A program made the translations under genes and the position numbers. Of a DNA stretch of 64,000 nucleotides, positions 36,439-48,796 are shown in pieces. Source of the stretch: Fomes fomentarius (lineage: Eukaryota > Basidiomycota > Agaricomycetes > Polyporales > Polyporaceae); NCBI GenBank assembly GCA_022606135.1, contig JABYQN010000016.1:186001-250000 (forward strand). Reading direction: 5' to 3'. The notes under the pieces are model-generated. The model ran no database searches, was not told where the DNA came from, and was given only the letters and a program-made list of their open reading frames with translations. Position 1 is the first letter of the stretch. Every line of letters begins with the position of its first letter.

Positions 36439-39400
36439 GTGAGTCTTCTTTCTCGCGTTCATTAGAGAGCACCCGACCGTCGAACCTGCCTCAGCCTGGG
36501 TCGTCGAGTAGGCACGACAGCGCGCGAGTTCGCACGGCGGCCAGACGTCGCGCCCGTCATCGGCTGCCCGACGTCCGATCCCAGGCGTCTCTGCCGCTCT
36601 CCCTCGACCTCTCACCTCTCTCGACGCTCTCTCGACGCGCTCCAATCTCGTCTCTGTTGCATTGGCATCAACGATCCCCTGCTCTCGATCTGCGTTATTC
36701 ACTCGAGCTCCGCCCTCTGCACTTCAACTTCAAGACTGGCGCTGCTGGCTGTCTCTCATTCTCGTCCGGCCCCTCCTCCTCCGCAAAAGACCCATCCCCG
36801 CTCCGCTCTGCTCCAGCTAGGATGTGCACAACATTATCGCTTCCGACCGTCACGGCCGCACGCCCGCCCAGCTCCTTATCGCGCTGCGGACGATTGCATC
36901 GTAGTCCCCAACGTTATGTAGCAGAACATCGCGGTAAGCATCCTCTCCCTATCTCTCATCCTGCCAATATTCCGCTCGTCGTCGCCGAGCCGCGACTCCC
37001 TGGTCCGAGGCAGACATTGTAGGACCGTCCCTCCTCCCTCAATAGGTCCGTCCCACCGTCTGCCTAGAGCTTCGCGCGCAGATCACCGTAATCACTGCGA
37101 TTGTGGATGTACGTCCACCTCTGTTCACTGTTGCTTGTTTAGCAGTTACATCCAAAGTATGGACGACAGCTAACAATACATTTACAGATAAAAGACCGTC
37201 CCGCCTCGGCGCTGCTCCTGCCGCGGGACACTGGTCCCGAATTCTCAACACACATAGCGTCGCGCGCCCTCGACGCTCGCTTTCCGCCGTCTTGAACGGT
37301 ATGCAGAACGTTGCTGGGACACTAGAGCCTATCTGCGGAAGATATCGTGTCCACATGGACATCTGGTGCGTAGTTTTGTGTTTGCTACTGCGCTCTCTAT
37401 CGCATTGTGCCCCATGTACGTCGCTACATCCCAATATAACTCAATATTCACCCGCCACTCTTGCATACGAATCGTCCACTGTCCTCTCTCCATCCGCTTT
37501 CCGTTCCACCCTCTCCGCTGTAGCCACTCGGAGCACGCTAGCACACAATTCCGACCGTAGTCCCGCCGAGAACGCAACCGGCACGTCTCTCAGCAGTATA
37601 TTCCCCATCTCGTCGCAACACACTTATGTTACTGTTACAGACACTTACACCACATTAGACAGCACCCGCCGGTCGTTCCGCACCTGATCCCTCCAGTGCG
37701 GACTGCGCCGACGACGCGCCTTCGAATGACTGAGGACTACGGAGGACGACGTCGGACCTGCGTCGGACCTGCCCAAAACAACGCATCCGTCAGTATATGT
37801 CCCCCGAACATATGCACGGAAGCACCACAGACGTACCTTATCGAGACCCACGCTGCCAGTGTGGACGGCTCACTGTCAAGAGAACAGCAGGGGACAATGT
37901 GAGTTACTGTCCCCGTCCGCCTCCTCCACTGCTACTTAACCCTCCGCACTTCCGGGCAGGCTTCCGTCCGCGCAGCTTTCCTCGCCTTTCGGTTCTATCA
38001 CATCCCTTCATCCGTCCAACACGCTCCTGCCAAGCTCGCCGCTTGGCCTGCGCCCTGGCCGCCGCGTCGCCATCTCATACAGTAACTATCAAATTCGCCG
38101 CCGTGCCCCTCTCTACTGCACTAGCCTGGAATCCGTGCGATCCGTCCCCTGTCTGTAAGTACCTCGCAACCAGTGCGAGCCGACGGTTCGCTGTAGATAT
38201 TGCGCTGATGATGCGACTTGTAGATTCCGCCAGACAACCGTCGGTCCCGTGTCCCCGAGACCGCCGCTCGTACCGTCGTGTCTGTCACGAGGATTGGGAG
38301 CTGTGGGAGACGGCAGTACAGCACGGCGTGCCTGGACAGTACCGTGTAAGGGAGATCGCACCATACCTGTACCATCTCATTCTTGAGAGTCGAATCCCAC
38401 TCACAATAGCAACAGCACTGTCCCCTCCCTCCGATGAGCATGGAGGAGGCGATCCGGCTCGCAGTTGACCAAGACATGGAGCAGCTCATCCATGCGAGCT
38501 CGAGGAAGTGCACGGTATGCCTGTCATCGTGAGTCGCTCTTCGCTCCGCTCTAGACTGTCTATTGCGCCAGTGCGTGCGTGTTGTCATGTTCATTGCACT
38601 TGCGCAGTACATCCCGTTGTCCTCCACGCCGTGCCTGCAGCGCATCGACGCGTTCCTGTTCTCGCTCGGGTTCACGCTCATCCTCGCGTGGGCATACCTC
38701 CTCTCGCCGCTCTCCTTCCGAGCGAGGTGCGGGAGCACCCTGATTGAGCATTGTCTCGCGAGATGGCTGCGAACGCGCTAGTACGCAACGGTCAATATTA
38801 TGCCGTCTGGTCTGGTCTTGGAGCTCAGAGGCCGGTTTCAGACTCATCCGCGTCAAGGTCGTGGGGTAAGCATTTTCCTCGCGATATCCGGCGCGCTCGC
38901 ATCTTCTGTTGACTCGACTCTGGGGCTGCGAGACTCGGAGTCGAGGTTCGCGAGCCGCTCTCTCTCTTGATGACGACGAGGGTGCTGTACCCGTACCGTG
39001 CAGACGAGACCTTGCATGCGCCGTTGGTACCCAGTGCTTGTACTCACTCAGTAGGTCTCACCGCGCTCGCAGTGTACTATCTATCGGTCCGAATGCACAG
39101 TTGAGATTGCGACGGAGACCGGACTGCGACGCGGACGGTATGGTACGCTGTGCGACGATCAGAAGCCCAGGACGGACTCGGCTATTACTCGGTGTCCGCC
39201 CTGGTCGTACCGGCTGGACGACGGTAAGCTGAATTCTTGGTTACGAGAGTGCAGGGGGGTGCTGAGAGGTGACCGTCCAGGGACGAGACGAGTCATGTGT
39301 GCCGGTACGTCCCTCTTCTGGTCATCTTGGGTCGTCAGACGGCGTGGAGGACCGCATCCGCTTGCTGCACGATCGTTCGCCATTTGGAGTAAAGCTGAGC

Positions 39401-41346
39401 CTGCCTTGCGTGTGTGAGCCTTTGATGATCTCTTTGAAACGTGCAACAAAGTGCGATTTCGGGAGTTAGAGCGTGGACGCGGTACGCACCATTAGTGAAT
39501 AGTTGCGACGGTGATGCACAACTGTGATTGCCCGCTCAGCATGCATGAAGGTGTTGTGGCTGTCTACGAGGCGCATTTTAGCGAGCAGCCTCGTCCTCTT
39601 CAACTGACTCAGTACTCAGATATTGAACCATGTTCGCCCTTTTTTCACATTGAATCCTGCTGAGGTCTGGCTCCCTTCAGTCTCTCTGCCGCATCGGTCG
39701 GCATCATGGTCAAGCAATGGCTGAACGAGTACAGCACCGGGCTCTTCAGGGACTCGCGACATTTCGCTCGCCTCCGCCAGTACCGGTTGGGCAAAGAGCA
39801 CTAGTGGCATGTAGCAGAAATTGCATGATGACGAGTATTGCTTTGTACCGACAACACGGACGCGAGACGCTCTCCGTATGGATGGATATGTATGCCGGTT
39901 GGTCCACGTCACTGGAGATTCAGGAGCGATCCACTGGCGACGCCTGTAGCGCGGATATCGACCGCTTATCGCGCACCTTGTCTCCTTGCCATCTCATCTC
40001 GGCTACTTAAATCGAATCGTTCTGATGCATCTCAATCTCCAGGTTTTTTTATAAGCCTTCGCTCGGTCTCTATGACCCAAAGACTTGGCATCTTCCCGTC
40101 GTTCGCTACGAGAACATACACGGCTGCCGGACTGTCGAAGTAACTTGATGTTGGAGTATGTGTTGGAGTGTGAGCTGCGCTGCTCTCGCTATATGGGACA
40201 GGACTGCAAGCACGCAGTGGAGCTGGCTGCCGATGGTGCATGCTAACGGTTCACAGAATGCCAGAGACGTCGTGCCTTTGCTAAAATCTGCAATAGGTAC
40301 ATCGCATGTCTGTAACTTGTCGTTATGCCATTGATCCTCATCTTAACGCTTACTACCAGTAGTACCAGAGTCATCTAAACGCTTATCCGGTTCATGCAGA
40401 GCCCGTGGTTCATCGCAAGGCTTCTGAATGAAGCGAGCTTCCGGATAATGCGGCCTTGCTCCTTTTCGGTCAGACGCGCCTGCTGTCTCAGACCAGTGGG
40501 TACCATCTTGCATCATCAACTCGGACTCATGGTAAATGATGCCGAATCGCTTGCAGAAGCGCGTGGCACGGACTTTTCGGTGTCAGGACTGAGCGCAGCA
40601 CACCAGGGACGCTGACTGATGCATGCCCTTGGAACTCATTCCTCCAAGTTCTGACGGTCAGTACTCTAACCCAATTTCCGCGCCATGGAGCTCCGAGTCT
40701 GCAGCTTGAACCGGGTCGTTGTGCGTCTTTCTTTGCACTGGCATGTTGTCTTGCACGGAATGTACATACTAAATCATCAGATTGTACCGTGTGACGCTAC
40801 CTCAGATTTGCTCTGACCTCGGCTACAAGCAGTCAACCGGCTATTGCTGGTACGTACGCCACCCTCGCATACTCGATACATATGTGCTACTGATGGAAAC
40901 CACTCGGCAGGCTGGGCAGACCATCATTGTGGAGATTTGCGGGACCTTCACATGTATCCCTGCCATCCTCAATGAGAACTGTACCGCAGAACTCAGTGTG
41001 CGCACAGGTTGTCTGAAGGTTGGTCTGAAGATGCTCTCGTTTGTTTTTGAGTACGCAATCTCTGTGGTCACTATGCTTGAAGATGCTCTCATGGACTGCG
41101 ACCTCGTGTCCGGCAGACGGCCAGCACGATCGTGAAGCACCTTGTGCTTGGTATCGCCATCTGCACTTAGTCTCAGTCAATCTGTTTCGCTTGTGAATCG
41201 ACCCTAACCACGGTACGTACCAACATCACGCTTTGCCGATATTGCAAGGGGACACAGTTCGTAGCTTCCTCACACTCCGCCTCAGAGTCTTGCTTTCGCA
41301 TCTCCTCCCCTCTGTGGCACTCATCGCACCACCTCTTGTGCTCATC
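36439..41346. other. Unit B counterpart of the A-specific segment; no gene recognised
   Basis: Same content as 26236-31143, including the weak membrane-protein candidate at about 38434-38781. Homopolymers near 37411 (one C fewer) and 39253 (one G more) differ from unit A. Confidence 0.4.
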
Positions 41347-41985
41347 ATGCCCGCACAGCGCAAACACAACCATGACACAACCTCAGATGGCGAGGAGCAA
41401 ACGTACTCGAGCAGACTTGTCGCTCTGCGCGCAAAACTTCGCCATCTCATGAACAAAGACTTGGGTATGTACTGCACGCCGTTCTCATCCATCCGGATTC
41501 CATGACTGACCATTCTGTGCACAGCGGAGAGCACCGGCGAGAGGCGGGCGACAATGAAGTGGACACCGAGGGGCTATGCAAAAGGAGTTGTTCTCCGACG
41601 GCGACGGAAGCTGTCCGTCTGGCCTGTCTGGGCTGACATCCCATTTGCGAACCTGAGCGACATCCCTGGTGGTGAGCCCGTCATTGAATACCTCCTCAAC
41701 CTGTGGACCACGGGAATCATGCGGTTTATGGACGCGACGGAGGATGACATTGACCTCGCGAAGAGACGGTACATGGATGTCTGTCCCGGTGTTCCTCTCG
41801 AGCTCCCTCAACCACGGTGCTGGGGACCGTTCACTCGCAATGACCTCGGGAAGGCGCGTCAACGACTGGTCACGAACCCTCTGGGACTTCCACTGAAGAG
41901 GAAGAGGGTGGGTGCGATCACTCCGAAGCTGATTCTGGATGAGATTGACGAGGCGGATGAGGTCGAGAGCGAGGTGGAGGAGTGA
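41347..41985 (+). CDS. Small unknown protein, unit B
   Basis: Exons 41347-41464 and 41525-41985. The translation is identical to that of the unit A gene (192 residues, basic patch LPLKRKRV, acidic C-terminus). Confidence 0.6.
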
Positions 41986-42765
41986 GTGTATGGTGACTGG
42001 TCACAAGTGCTGTCGGGATAATACATTTGCATTCACGGTCTCTGTCTTTGATTCATTCTATGTATGAGAAGATGGGCGGCCATTGCACTCCATCCTTGTA
42101 GTATTGCCATCGACACTCTACTGTCGGTACTGTCCAATGAATTCAACAACGCAGTCTCAGCTGTGAAGCACAGATGCGAACCTCAGAAATTAAACGGGAA
42201 TTTGATGACTGCGCGAATGATCTATTGCCCCATACTAAGCGGCATCAACTCATACCGCCTGTACAGAAGAAACGCAAGACAGGCCACCAGATGAGGCGGT
42301 TGCGAGCCGGGTTGCGAGCCGAGTTTCGAGGCACAGAATAGGAATAATCGCATTGTAAATAAACTTGGCAGAAACACATCTCCGAGTCGGTATTCGAAGG
42401 ATAATCCTCATCAGCATACTCATCATGAAGCACGAGTACCGGAGCACTCAGACACTACTCTGTCTGTAATGGTGCAGATAATGTAGAACGTAGTCAGAGG
42501 CCTAGTGCTTCTCAGCCCAGATCATGGTGGAGTGCTCTCTCGAGCGCACAACACGCCCTACTGCTCCTTAGAGCCCAGTGCTCCTTAGAGTCCAAAACAA
42601 GTCCTAGTGCTCCTTATAGCCCAGAACACGCCCTATCTCTTCATCTCTTCCTGGATGTTTCCTCTCATTTCACTTACCTCCGCATATCCGGCGACAAGTG
42701 CACTGCCGAACAGGCGACATCTCGATCATCGAGGCCACAATCCAGTCTCTGCCGTCGAGTGATGC
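41986..42765. other. Tail of unit B
   Basis: Repeats the tail of unit A, including the gctccttagagccca block at about 42549-42638. No gene. Confidence 0.5.
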
Positions 42766-44393
42766 TCAGTCACCTGCTTCGACTGCTTCGCCCGCCTCAT
42801 CCGCCTCATCCGCCTCGCCCCCTTCGTCCGCCTCCTCCTGCCGCTCATAACACTCACACGCGACCTCGTGCATGTTGTGCAACAGCTCCAGCGTGACGCT
42901 CTTCACCGAAGGCACTACTATGAACACCGCCATGGCGGCGGCATACAGGTCATAGGATACCATTGCCTCTCTGAGCGGGCAGAGCTCGAACTCGTCTTGC
43001 ACGGGCGACGCCCCAGTCTCGTCCATCTCCGGCAGGTAATGGCAATGGTACAATGGGCACGGAAGCTGGATGCGCAGCCGGAGGGTAGTGAGGCTGAGTT
43101 TCGTCTTTTTGAAGATCCTGGTGTGCACGTTCTGCAATAGCGAGTCAGTCAGCGATCGGAATACATGCTTAGACATAGATATGCATGTGTAAAGGGGAGA
43201 CAGGAAGGGAGGAGAAGCGGACTTACAAAGACCCTATTCAGACACCGCGTCGTATATCCCACAGTCTCCTGTGCGTAGTCCGGCTCCGGCTGTTCCCCAA
43301 TCTTGAACAGCTCCTCCCCCTTGACCGGCCACCCGACCTCGAACGCGTCCTCGCACGTCGTCAGCTCGAGGTTCACTACGCCCCGGGTTAGCAGCAGGAG
43401 GTCGACGATCTTCTGCCGCAACAATGCCGGGCCGGCCTCGAGCACCAATGTTTCGACGTCGCACGTCAGCCCCAGCGCGAGCACGTCGAGGATCGCGCCA
43501 GAGACGCGCTTCAAGTTGGTCCACGAGCCGTGTTTGAGCTGGAAGTGGCGGTTCATCCCACACATCTTCTTCGCGGCTGCCGGGCCAATCGCGCCGTCTC
43601 TGTCGCGCACGGCACCGAGGTCGATGCTGGTGACATTCGGGAATGTGAGGAAGAGGCTCTGGGTGTGCGGGAGCAAGAAATCGGACGCGTATATGTGATC
43701 GACGGAAGGGAGGATTGAGCCCAACCCCGAACCCGAACCCGAACCTGGACCTTCGGGGTGCACGACGCGGACGCCGCTGATGTGCACAGACGTGAGGGTC
43801 GATTGAGAGTGCTTGAGCAGGCGGGAGGGGTCCAGCGCGTGTATGGGGTCGTCGAGAGTCTGCGGCGGGGAGAAGAGCAGCGTGGCTGTGGACAGTGTGG
43901 ATTTGAGGGTGCTTAGGAACTGGATGATGCGCTTCGTGGGTCGAGATGCGACCAGTTTCAGGTGTTGGAGCGAGGTCATGCCAGCAAGGACACGGCAGAG
44001 GGTAGGCGTGGAGTCGAAGAGGGTGTCGGCATGGTGGATTATGAGCGATGTGAGGCCGGTGACTCGCCGGAGCGCGGTGCAGAGCCATTTGCCCCGTTTC
44101 TCCGATAGAGTAAGCCGCTGGAAAGTGAGGTGGCTCTTGAATAGCTTCGCTCGTTCGAGGTTGTCGACGGCGAGGAACAGCGAGAATGAGACGGCTACCC
44201 TGGCGCTGTCGAGGACGACACCACGGTCAAGCAGAATCTTGATGCCAAACCGGTACATTGTCCGGTCGGTACGCATGAAGGAAATGAGATGCGAGTTGGT
44301 GGCCGCAACGTCGTCGAAGGCCTTCATGATGAGGTGGAGTGTGTCGTAGTCGAGCACGAGTAGATGGTTGTGGTTGGCGGTTTCCAGTGCCAT
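42766..44393 (-). CDS. F-box-like protein with acidic tail, copy C
   Basis: Exons 44393-43227 and 43131-42766 give 510 residues. Same architecture as copy A, with substitutions clustered after the Gly-Ser run (for example DHIYASDFLLPHTQSLFLTF) and a shorter acidic tail that ends GEAVEAGD. The donor after LNRVF is gtaagt here and gtgagt in A and B. It is divergent from the complete MFS transporter, so the intervening 1.8 kb probably holds both promoters. Confidence 0.65.
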
Positions 44394-46206
44394 GTCTGTG
44401 GTGTGTAGGTGTATGTGCTTGATGAAGTTGCGATCACAGGTTACTGGCAAGAGTAGAAGGCTCAACACGAGCGCGATTCGTAGCAGGGTAGTGCTGGTTA
44501 GAGGTGCAAGTAGTGAAGAGCGCGTGGTGAGTGACCACTGAATGACCGGGTCTTTGGACCGGCGGTCACTTGCCATATATGTCATGCCATCAAAGCGGCC
44601 AAAGCCGGCACCATGTCTTTTGAACAATAGAATGTCCGGAGTGGCGTGTAAATCGGTCTGGGAACTGAAGGAATCCTTCGACCGTCGCTGCGTGATTACA
44701 GAGGAAGTTGGTAGATGCAAAGGGACGCATGTTGGTAGGATCCTATGGCGTCTATAGCAGTTTGACGCCGGGGAGCCTTGCTCCCTCCAACTTGAGGGGC
44801 GTCCAGCCAGTACCACTGAGCAGAGTTAACCCCAACGCGTGATGATGGCAGGGTGAACGTACTTACCAAAACGGGAGCTTGCGTTGGGAGAGGGTTAGGG
44901 TCTCGGCGTAGGATGATGTCAATGCTGGATGTTACTGTGCGTCAAAACCCGTGAACAAGTCAGATGTTACCACACGGTCAGTCGAGCATCATCTCATCAC
45001 AAAATGCTATCGTGATTCATGAGCAGCGGGATTGGTTCGCCCTGAGCTGGGGTGAGTACCCCCGAATATCCCCTCAGAGGTTATCTGCCACTGATGGGTT
45101 CTCGGTGTTCCATATATGGTAGATGGTATGTACCAGATGCCTAACGAGGTTTCTCCTTTTTCCCGCGGGTGCTTCGTCGAGTTTTCGGCAGCGCCATTTT
45201 CATAGCGGGGATTTCGTCGATAGCAAGGCATTATTGACCCTATTGACAACCTGTTAGTAACAATTCAAGATAGTCGTCCCTCCATGAACATTTTGGTGTG
45301 TACCACCGCAAAGATCGTGTCCGTTGCGAGATTAGGCTATGTCTGTAAGCTTAACCCATCGAGCCTTGTGAAACTGAGGAAGCTAATCGTTTCTCCAGGG
45401 TTTCTGAGTGGAGGAAAGGATGCGTCCGTTCCAGTGTACTGTACGTACCAGACCTTAGGCGAAGCGAGATAACCCTAAATTAGGGCGTGGGAAACACAGG
45501 GACACAAGGCGAAGCGCCAGCGACTTGATCTGCGAACACATTTTCTGGGCTCCCGGAAAAATATGAACCGTTTCGGTGATGAGCTGTAACGATAGAATAA
45601 CGAGTCATTGAAAAAAGATCTCCGTAGGAGGTTGACATCGTGGGCCGGGACATGGGGATAAGCGCCCAAATAGGCGAGAAGAAAGGCTGGGACGTACAGT
45701 ACCGACTGGTGTCTTGCTGGCGCTCCTTTCTATGCTCCGAGCGGAGATGCAGACCCCGTTTGAAGCGACGACTGAGCTAGCATGAGTGTGGCTCGAATGG
45801 GAAGGTTTCCAGCGGGGAAGATGGTGGTAAGAAGAGAAAGAGCTGGGGCGAAAGAGCGGCTTCAGTGAGAACTGGCGCGGATGTTTGAATGCTGGGTTGA
45901 AATACAGGTTCAATGTATCCTAGAATACATAGATAATCCCATGCTATCGCTCGCCACTTACCAATCCTTCTTGATGCCATTCGTATTAAGCCTGACAGTG
46001 AATGGAGTGACTCACTCAGACTGACTCCCTGCCACAAACCGAGCACAGCGACGCTCAAGCCCCGCCCTGCTCCTTTGCTCCGGACAGCTTCCGTGCCTTG
46101 TCTCCGAGACGTGAATCTACTATAAGGATCTGTCTTGTCGGCCGTATTCCTCGCAGCTACTTACACTGATCGTTCTTTTCCCCCACCTCGTCCAGCCCAA
46201 GCCGAC
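44394..46206. other. Divergent promoter region, unit C
   Basis: Spacer between the F-box-like gene and the intact transporter. No gene supported; conserved with A and B except for an indel of about 100 bases. Confidence 0.5.
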
Positions 46207-48796
46207 ATGCTCGAGAAAAGCAATTCGGAACTTGAGCGCAAAGGCGAGATCTACGACGACACGCCAGCGACTTCAACCGAAACCGTCAATGTCGATCTGT
46301 TCGAAGAGGGCTCGGTTGATCCTGTATATCAGGCAAAAGCTCGTGTCCTGAATGCAGCGATCCAGGACATTGGGATGGGCAAGTATCAGGTACGCAGCGC
46401 ACATACCTAGACTTCTGGCACGCTGGCTGAACTGGCTGTAGTGGTGGCTATTCGCGGTTGCTGGCTTTGGATGGTTCGCGTACGTCGTCAATCCTGCTTC
46501 TGCACCAGGAGAGAGCTGATCGTGGTCGTCCGATGGCACAGTGATAGTGTATGGCCGGTGAGTCTTCTTTCTCGCGTTCATTAGAGAGCACCCGACCCTC
46601 GAACCTTTCCCTGAAGGGTATTGCCGACTTCCCTGGGTTATCGAGTACCTATAAGATGATGTACGTACCTGGTACGGACCTTCTGTGCGTGCATGCGGTC
46701 ACACATGGTCGCATAACACGCACGATGAGGTCTGTACAATCCTAGATGGGGAGGCCCCGGGGAGGCCTAGGGCTTAGAATGTTGCACCAGGAGTTCGCAG
46801 CTGGTGTTGTTACTCTCTGTGGGCCCGCACACTATCTCTTGTTTCCATCATGTCGTATTTGAGCATAACCACTCACGGAATCGCGTATAGCTACTGAGCG
46901 GCCTCATCCTCGGTCCAGCAGTACAAGAGCTGCACTTTAACCAACCATTCCTCTCCCTCGCGCAGAACATCGGCCTCTTCGTTGGTGCCGTCTTCTGGGG
47001 GCTCGGATGCGACATCTGGGGTCGAAGGTGCTCTCCTCCCCTCCACCCTACTCATTCTCACTTCATACTAAACATATACGTTCCGCATGCACGCGCAGAT
47101 GGTCCTTCAACATCACCCTCTTCCTCGCCGGGGTCTTCGGCCTCGCAGCGGGCGGGTCCCCGAACTTCATCACGCTCGCGTCCCTGCTCGCGGTGCTCGG
47201 CCTCGGCGTGGGCGGGAACCTCCCTGTCGATTCAGCCGTATTCCTCGACTTCATCCCCGCCTCGCACCAGTACCTCCTCACGGTCATGTCTATATGGTGG
47301 TCCGTCGGCCAGCTCGTCGCCGCCCTCGTACGTCCTTCCCTTCTCCCCAAACTCCCTTCTACTACGTTGATGTTGACTCGCTGATTGGATTTACGCGAGC
47401 AGTTCGCGTGGCCGCTGATAGCGAACTTCTCCTGCGCGCCGGACGCACCGTCCTGCCCGCGCGCGCAGAACATGGGCTGGCGGTACCTCCTCTTCGCCCT
47501 GGGCGGGATGACGCTCTTCCTCTGGGCTCTCCGCTTCTTCGTCTTCCCGCTCGAGGAGAGCCCGCGGTTCCTTGTAGGCCGCGGGCGCGACGCGGACGCC
47601 GTCGCCGTCGTCCAGCGCATCGCCAAGTTCAACGGGAAGGAGTGCGGCTTGAGCGTAGACCAGTTGAGCGCCGCTGGCGCTGCCGCGAGTGAGCAGGAGG
47701 CGGAGGGGGACAGAGAGAGGCGGAGGAAGAGGGTGTTGAGCGATAGCTCGATGTTCACGTTCCAGCACGTCAAGGCGCTGTTCGCGACGCGCAAGTTGGC
47801 GTGGTCGACGAGTCTGCTCATCGCGCTCTGGGGTATGGCTCTCGGTGTCGAGACTTTCTTTCTTTTTCGAGGTTTACTGATTGCTTTGCATTTGCCGTGA
47901 ACAGGCATCATCGGGCTCGCGTCTACGCTCTACAACAACTTTCTGCCATACTTGTAAGCCCTCATCCCATCCTCCGTGCTTGCGTCTTCTAAACAACATC
48001 AATCACCCTCATAAACGCTGCAGACTGGCCAGCCGCGGCGCAAAGTTCGGCGACAGCTCGTACTACACCAGCTACCGCAACCAAGTCATCCTCGGGGTCA
48101 TCGGCATCCCCGGCGCGTTCCTCGCCGGCTGGGCGGTCGAGCAGCCGTACGTCGGCCGCAAGGGCACCCTGGCGATCTCCGCGGGCGAGTATTCCGTTGT
48201 CTTCTGCACGTGTGGGCATTATTCAACGACCCCCCTCGTGCAAGATAGGGCTCACGGGCGTCTTTCTCTTCGCGTCGACCACCGCCAGGAGCTCGAACGC
48301 GCTCCTCGGGTGGAACTGCGGGTATGTGTTCCATAGCAACGTGAGTTCCTTCTTTGTTTGTCTTTTCCTCTCCAAGTATTCCGTTCATCCCCTACCGTAC
48401 CCGTACCGTTATCAAATGCTCATCATGGCTCGACGGGCAGATCATGTACGGCGTGCTCTACGCCATCTCCCCGGAGCTCTTCCCCGCCAAAGACCGCGGT
48501 ACGGGGAACGGGCTCACCGCGACCGCGACGCGTGTCTTCGGCATCATGGTGCGTCCTCACCCTCCTCACCCTCCTCCCCCTCCTCCCTCCGTTCAATGGG
48601 TTCTGACGACATTCATGACGATGGACGATGGACGATGACGTCTTCTCTCTCTCTCCAATTGCAGGCCCCGGTCATCGCCCTGTACGCGAACATCCAGACC
48701 GCCGTGCCCGTGTACGTCTCGGGCGCGCTGATCATTGGCAGCGGCGCCCTCGCGCTGCTCCTCCCCTATGAGCCGCGGGGCAAGGCGTCGATATGA
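46207..48796 (+). CDS. MFS transporter (sugar-porter / SV2-like), complete
   Basis: Twelve-helix plasma-membrane transporter of the major facilitator superfamily; substrate unknown. Exons 46207-46389, 46442-46479, 46542-46557 (16 bases), 46891-47027, 47099-47327, 47403-47832, 47905-47953, 48024-48184, 48249-48340, 48441-48548 and 48665-48796 sum to 1575 bases, 524 residues. Landmarks: GFGWFADSVWP (TM1), QNIGLFVGAVFWGLGCDIWGRR (the A-like D-x-x-G-R/W-G-R-R loop), LPVDSAVFLDFIP, PLEESPRFLVGRG, FLPYLLASRGAKFGD, VGRKG and PELFPAKDRGTGNG. The pattern matches fungal transporters related to SV2/NiaP rather than hexose transporters. Intron 3 is 333 bases, far longer than the others, and contains the edge of the tandem repeat. 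The intron after 48184 appears to use a GC donor (gcgagt). The stop is followed by a normal 3' flank. Confidence 0.92.

Larger units (their letters stand above)
32563..42765. repeat. Tandem repeat unit B (~10.2 kb)
   Basis: Second copy of the array unit, in direct orientation, period about 10,203 bases. It has the same gene content and order as unit A. Its junction with C repeats the A/B junction sequence, consistent with duplication by unequal exchange between direct repeats. Confidence 0.92.
42766..46610. repeat. Tandem repeat unit C, partial and diverged
   Basis: Third copy, probably the parental locus. Similarity to A and B covers the F-box-like gene, the divergent promoter and the first three transporter exons. 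It ends within transporter intron 3 at about 46600. Substitutions are scattered through this copy, whereas A and B agree with each other. It lacks about 100 bases that A and B carry in the promoter region. Confidence 0.88.
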
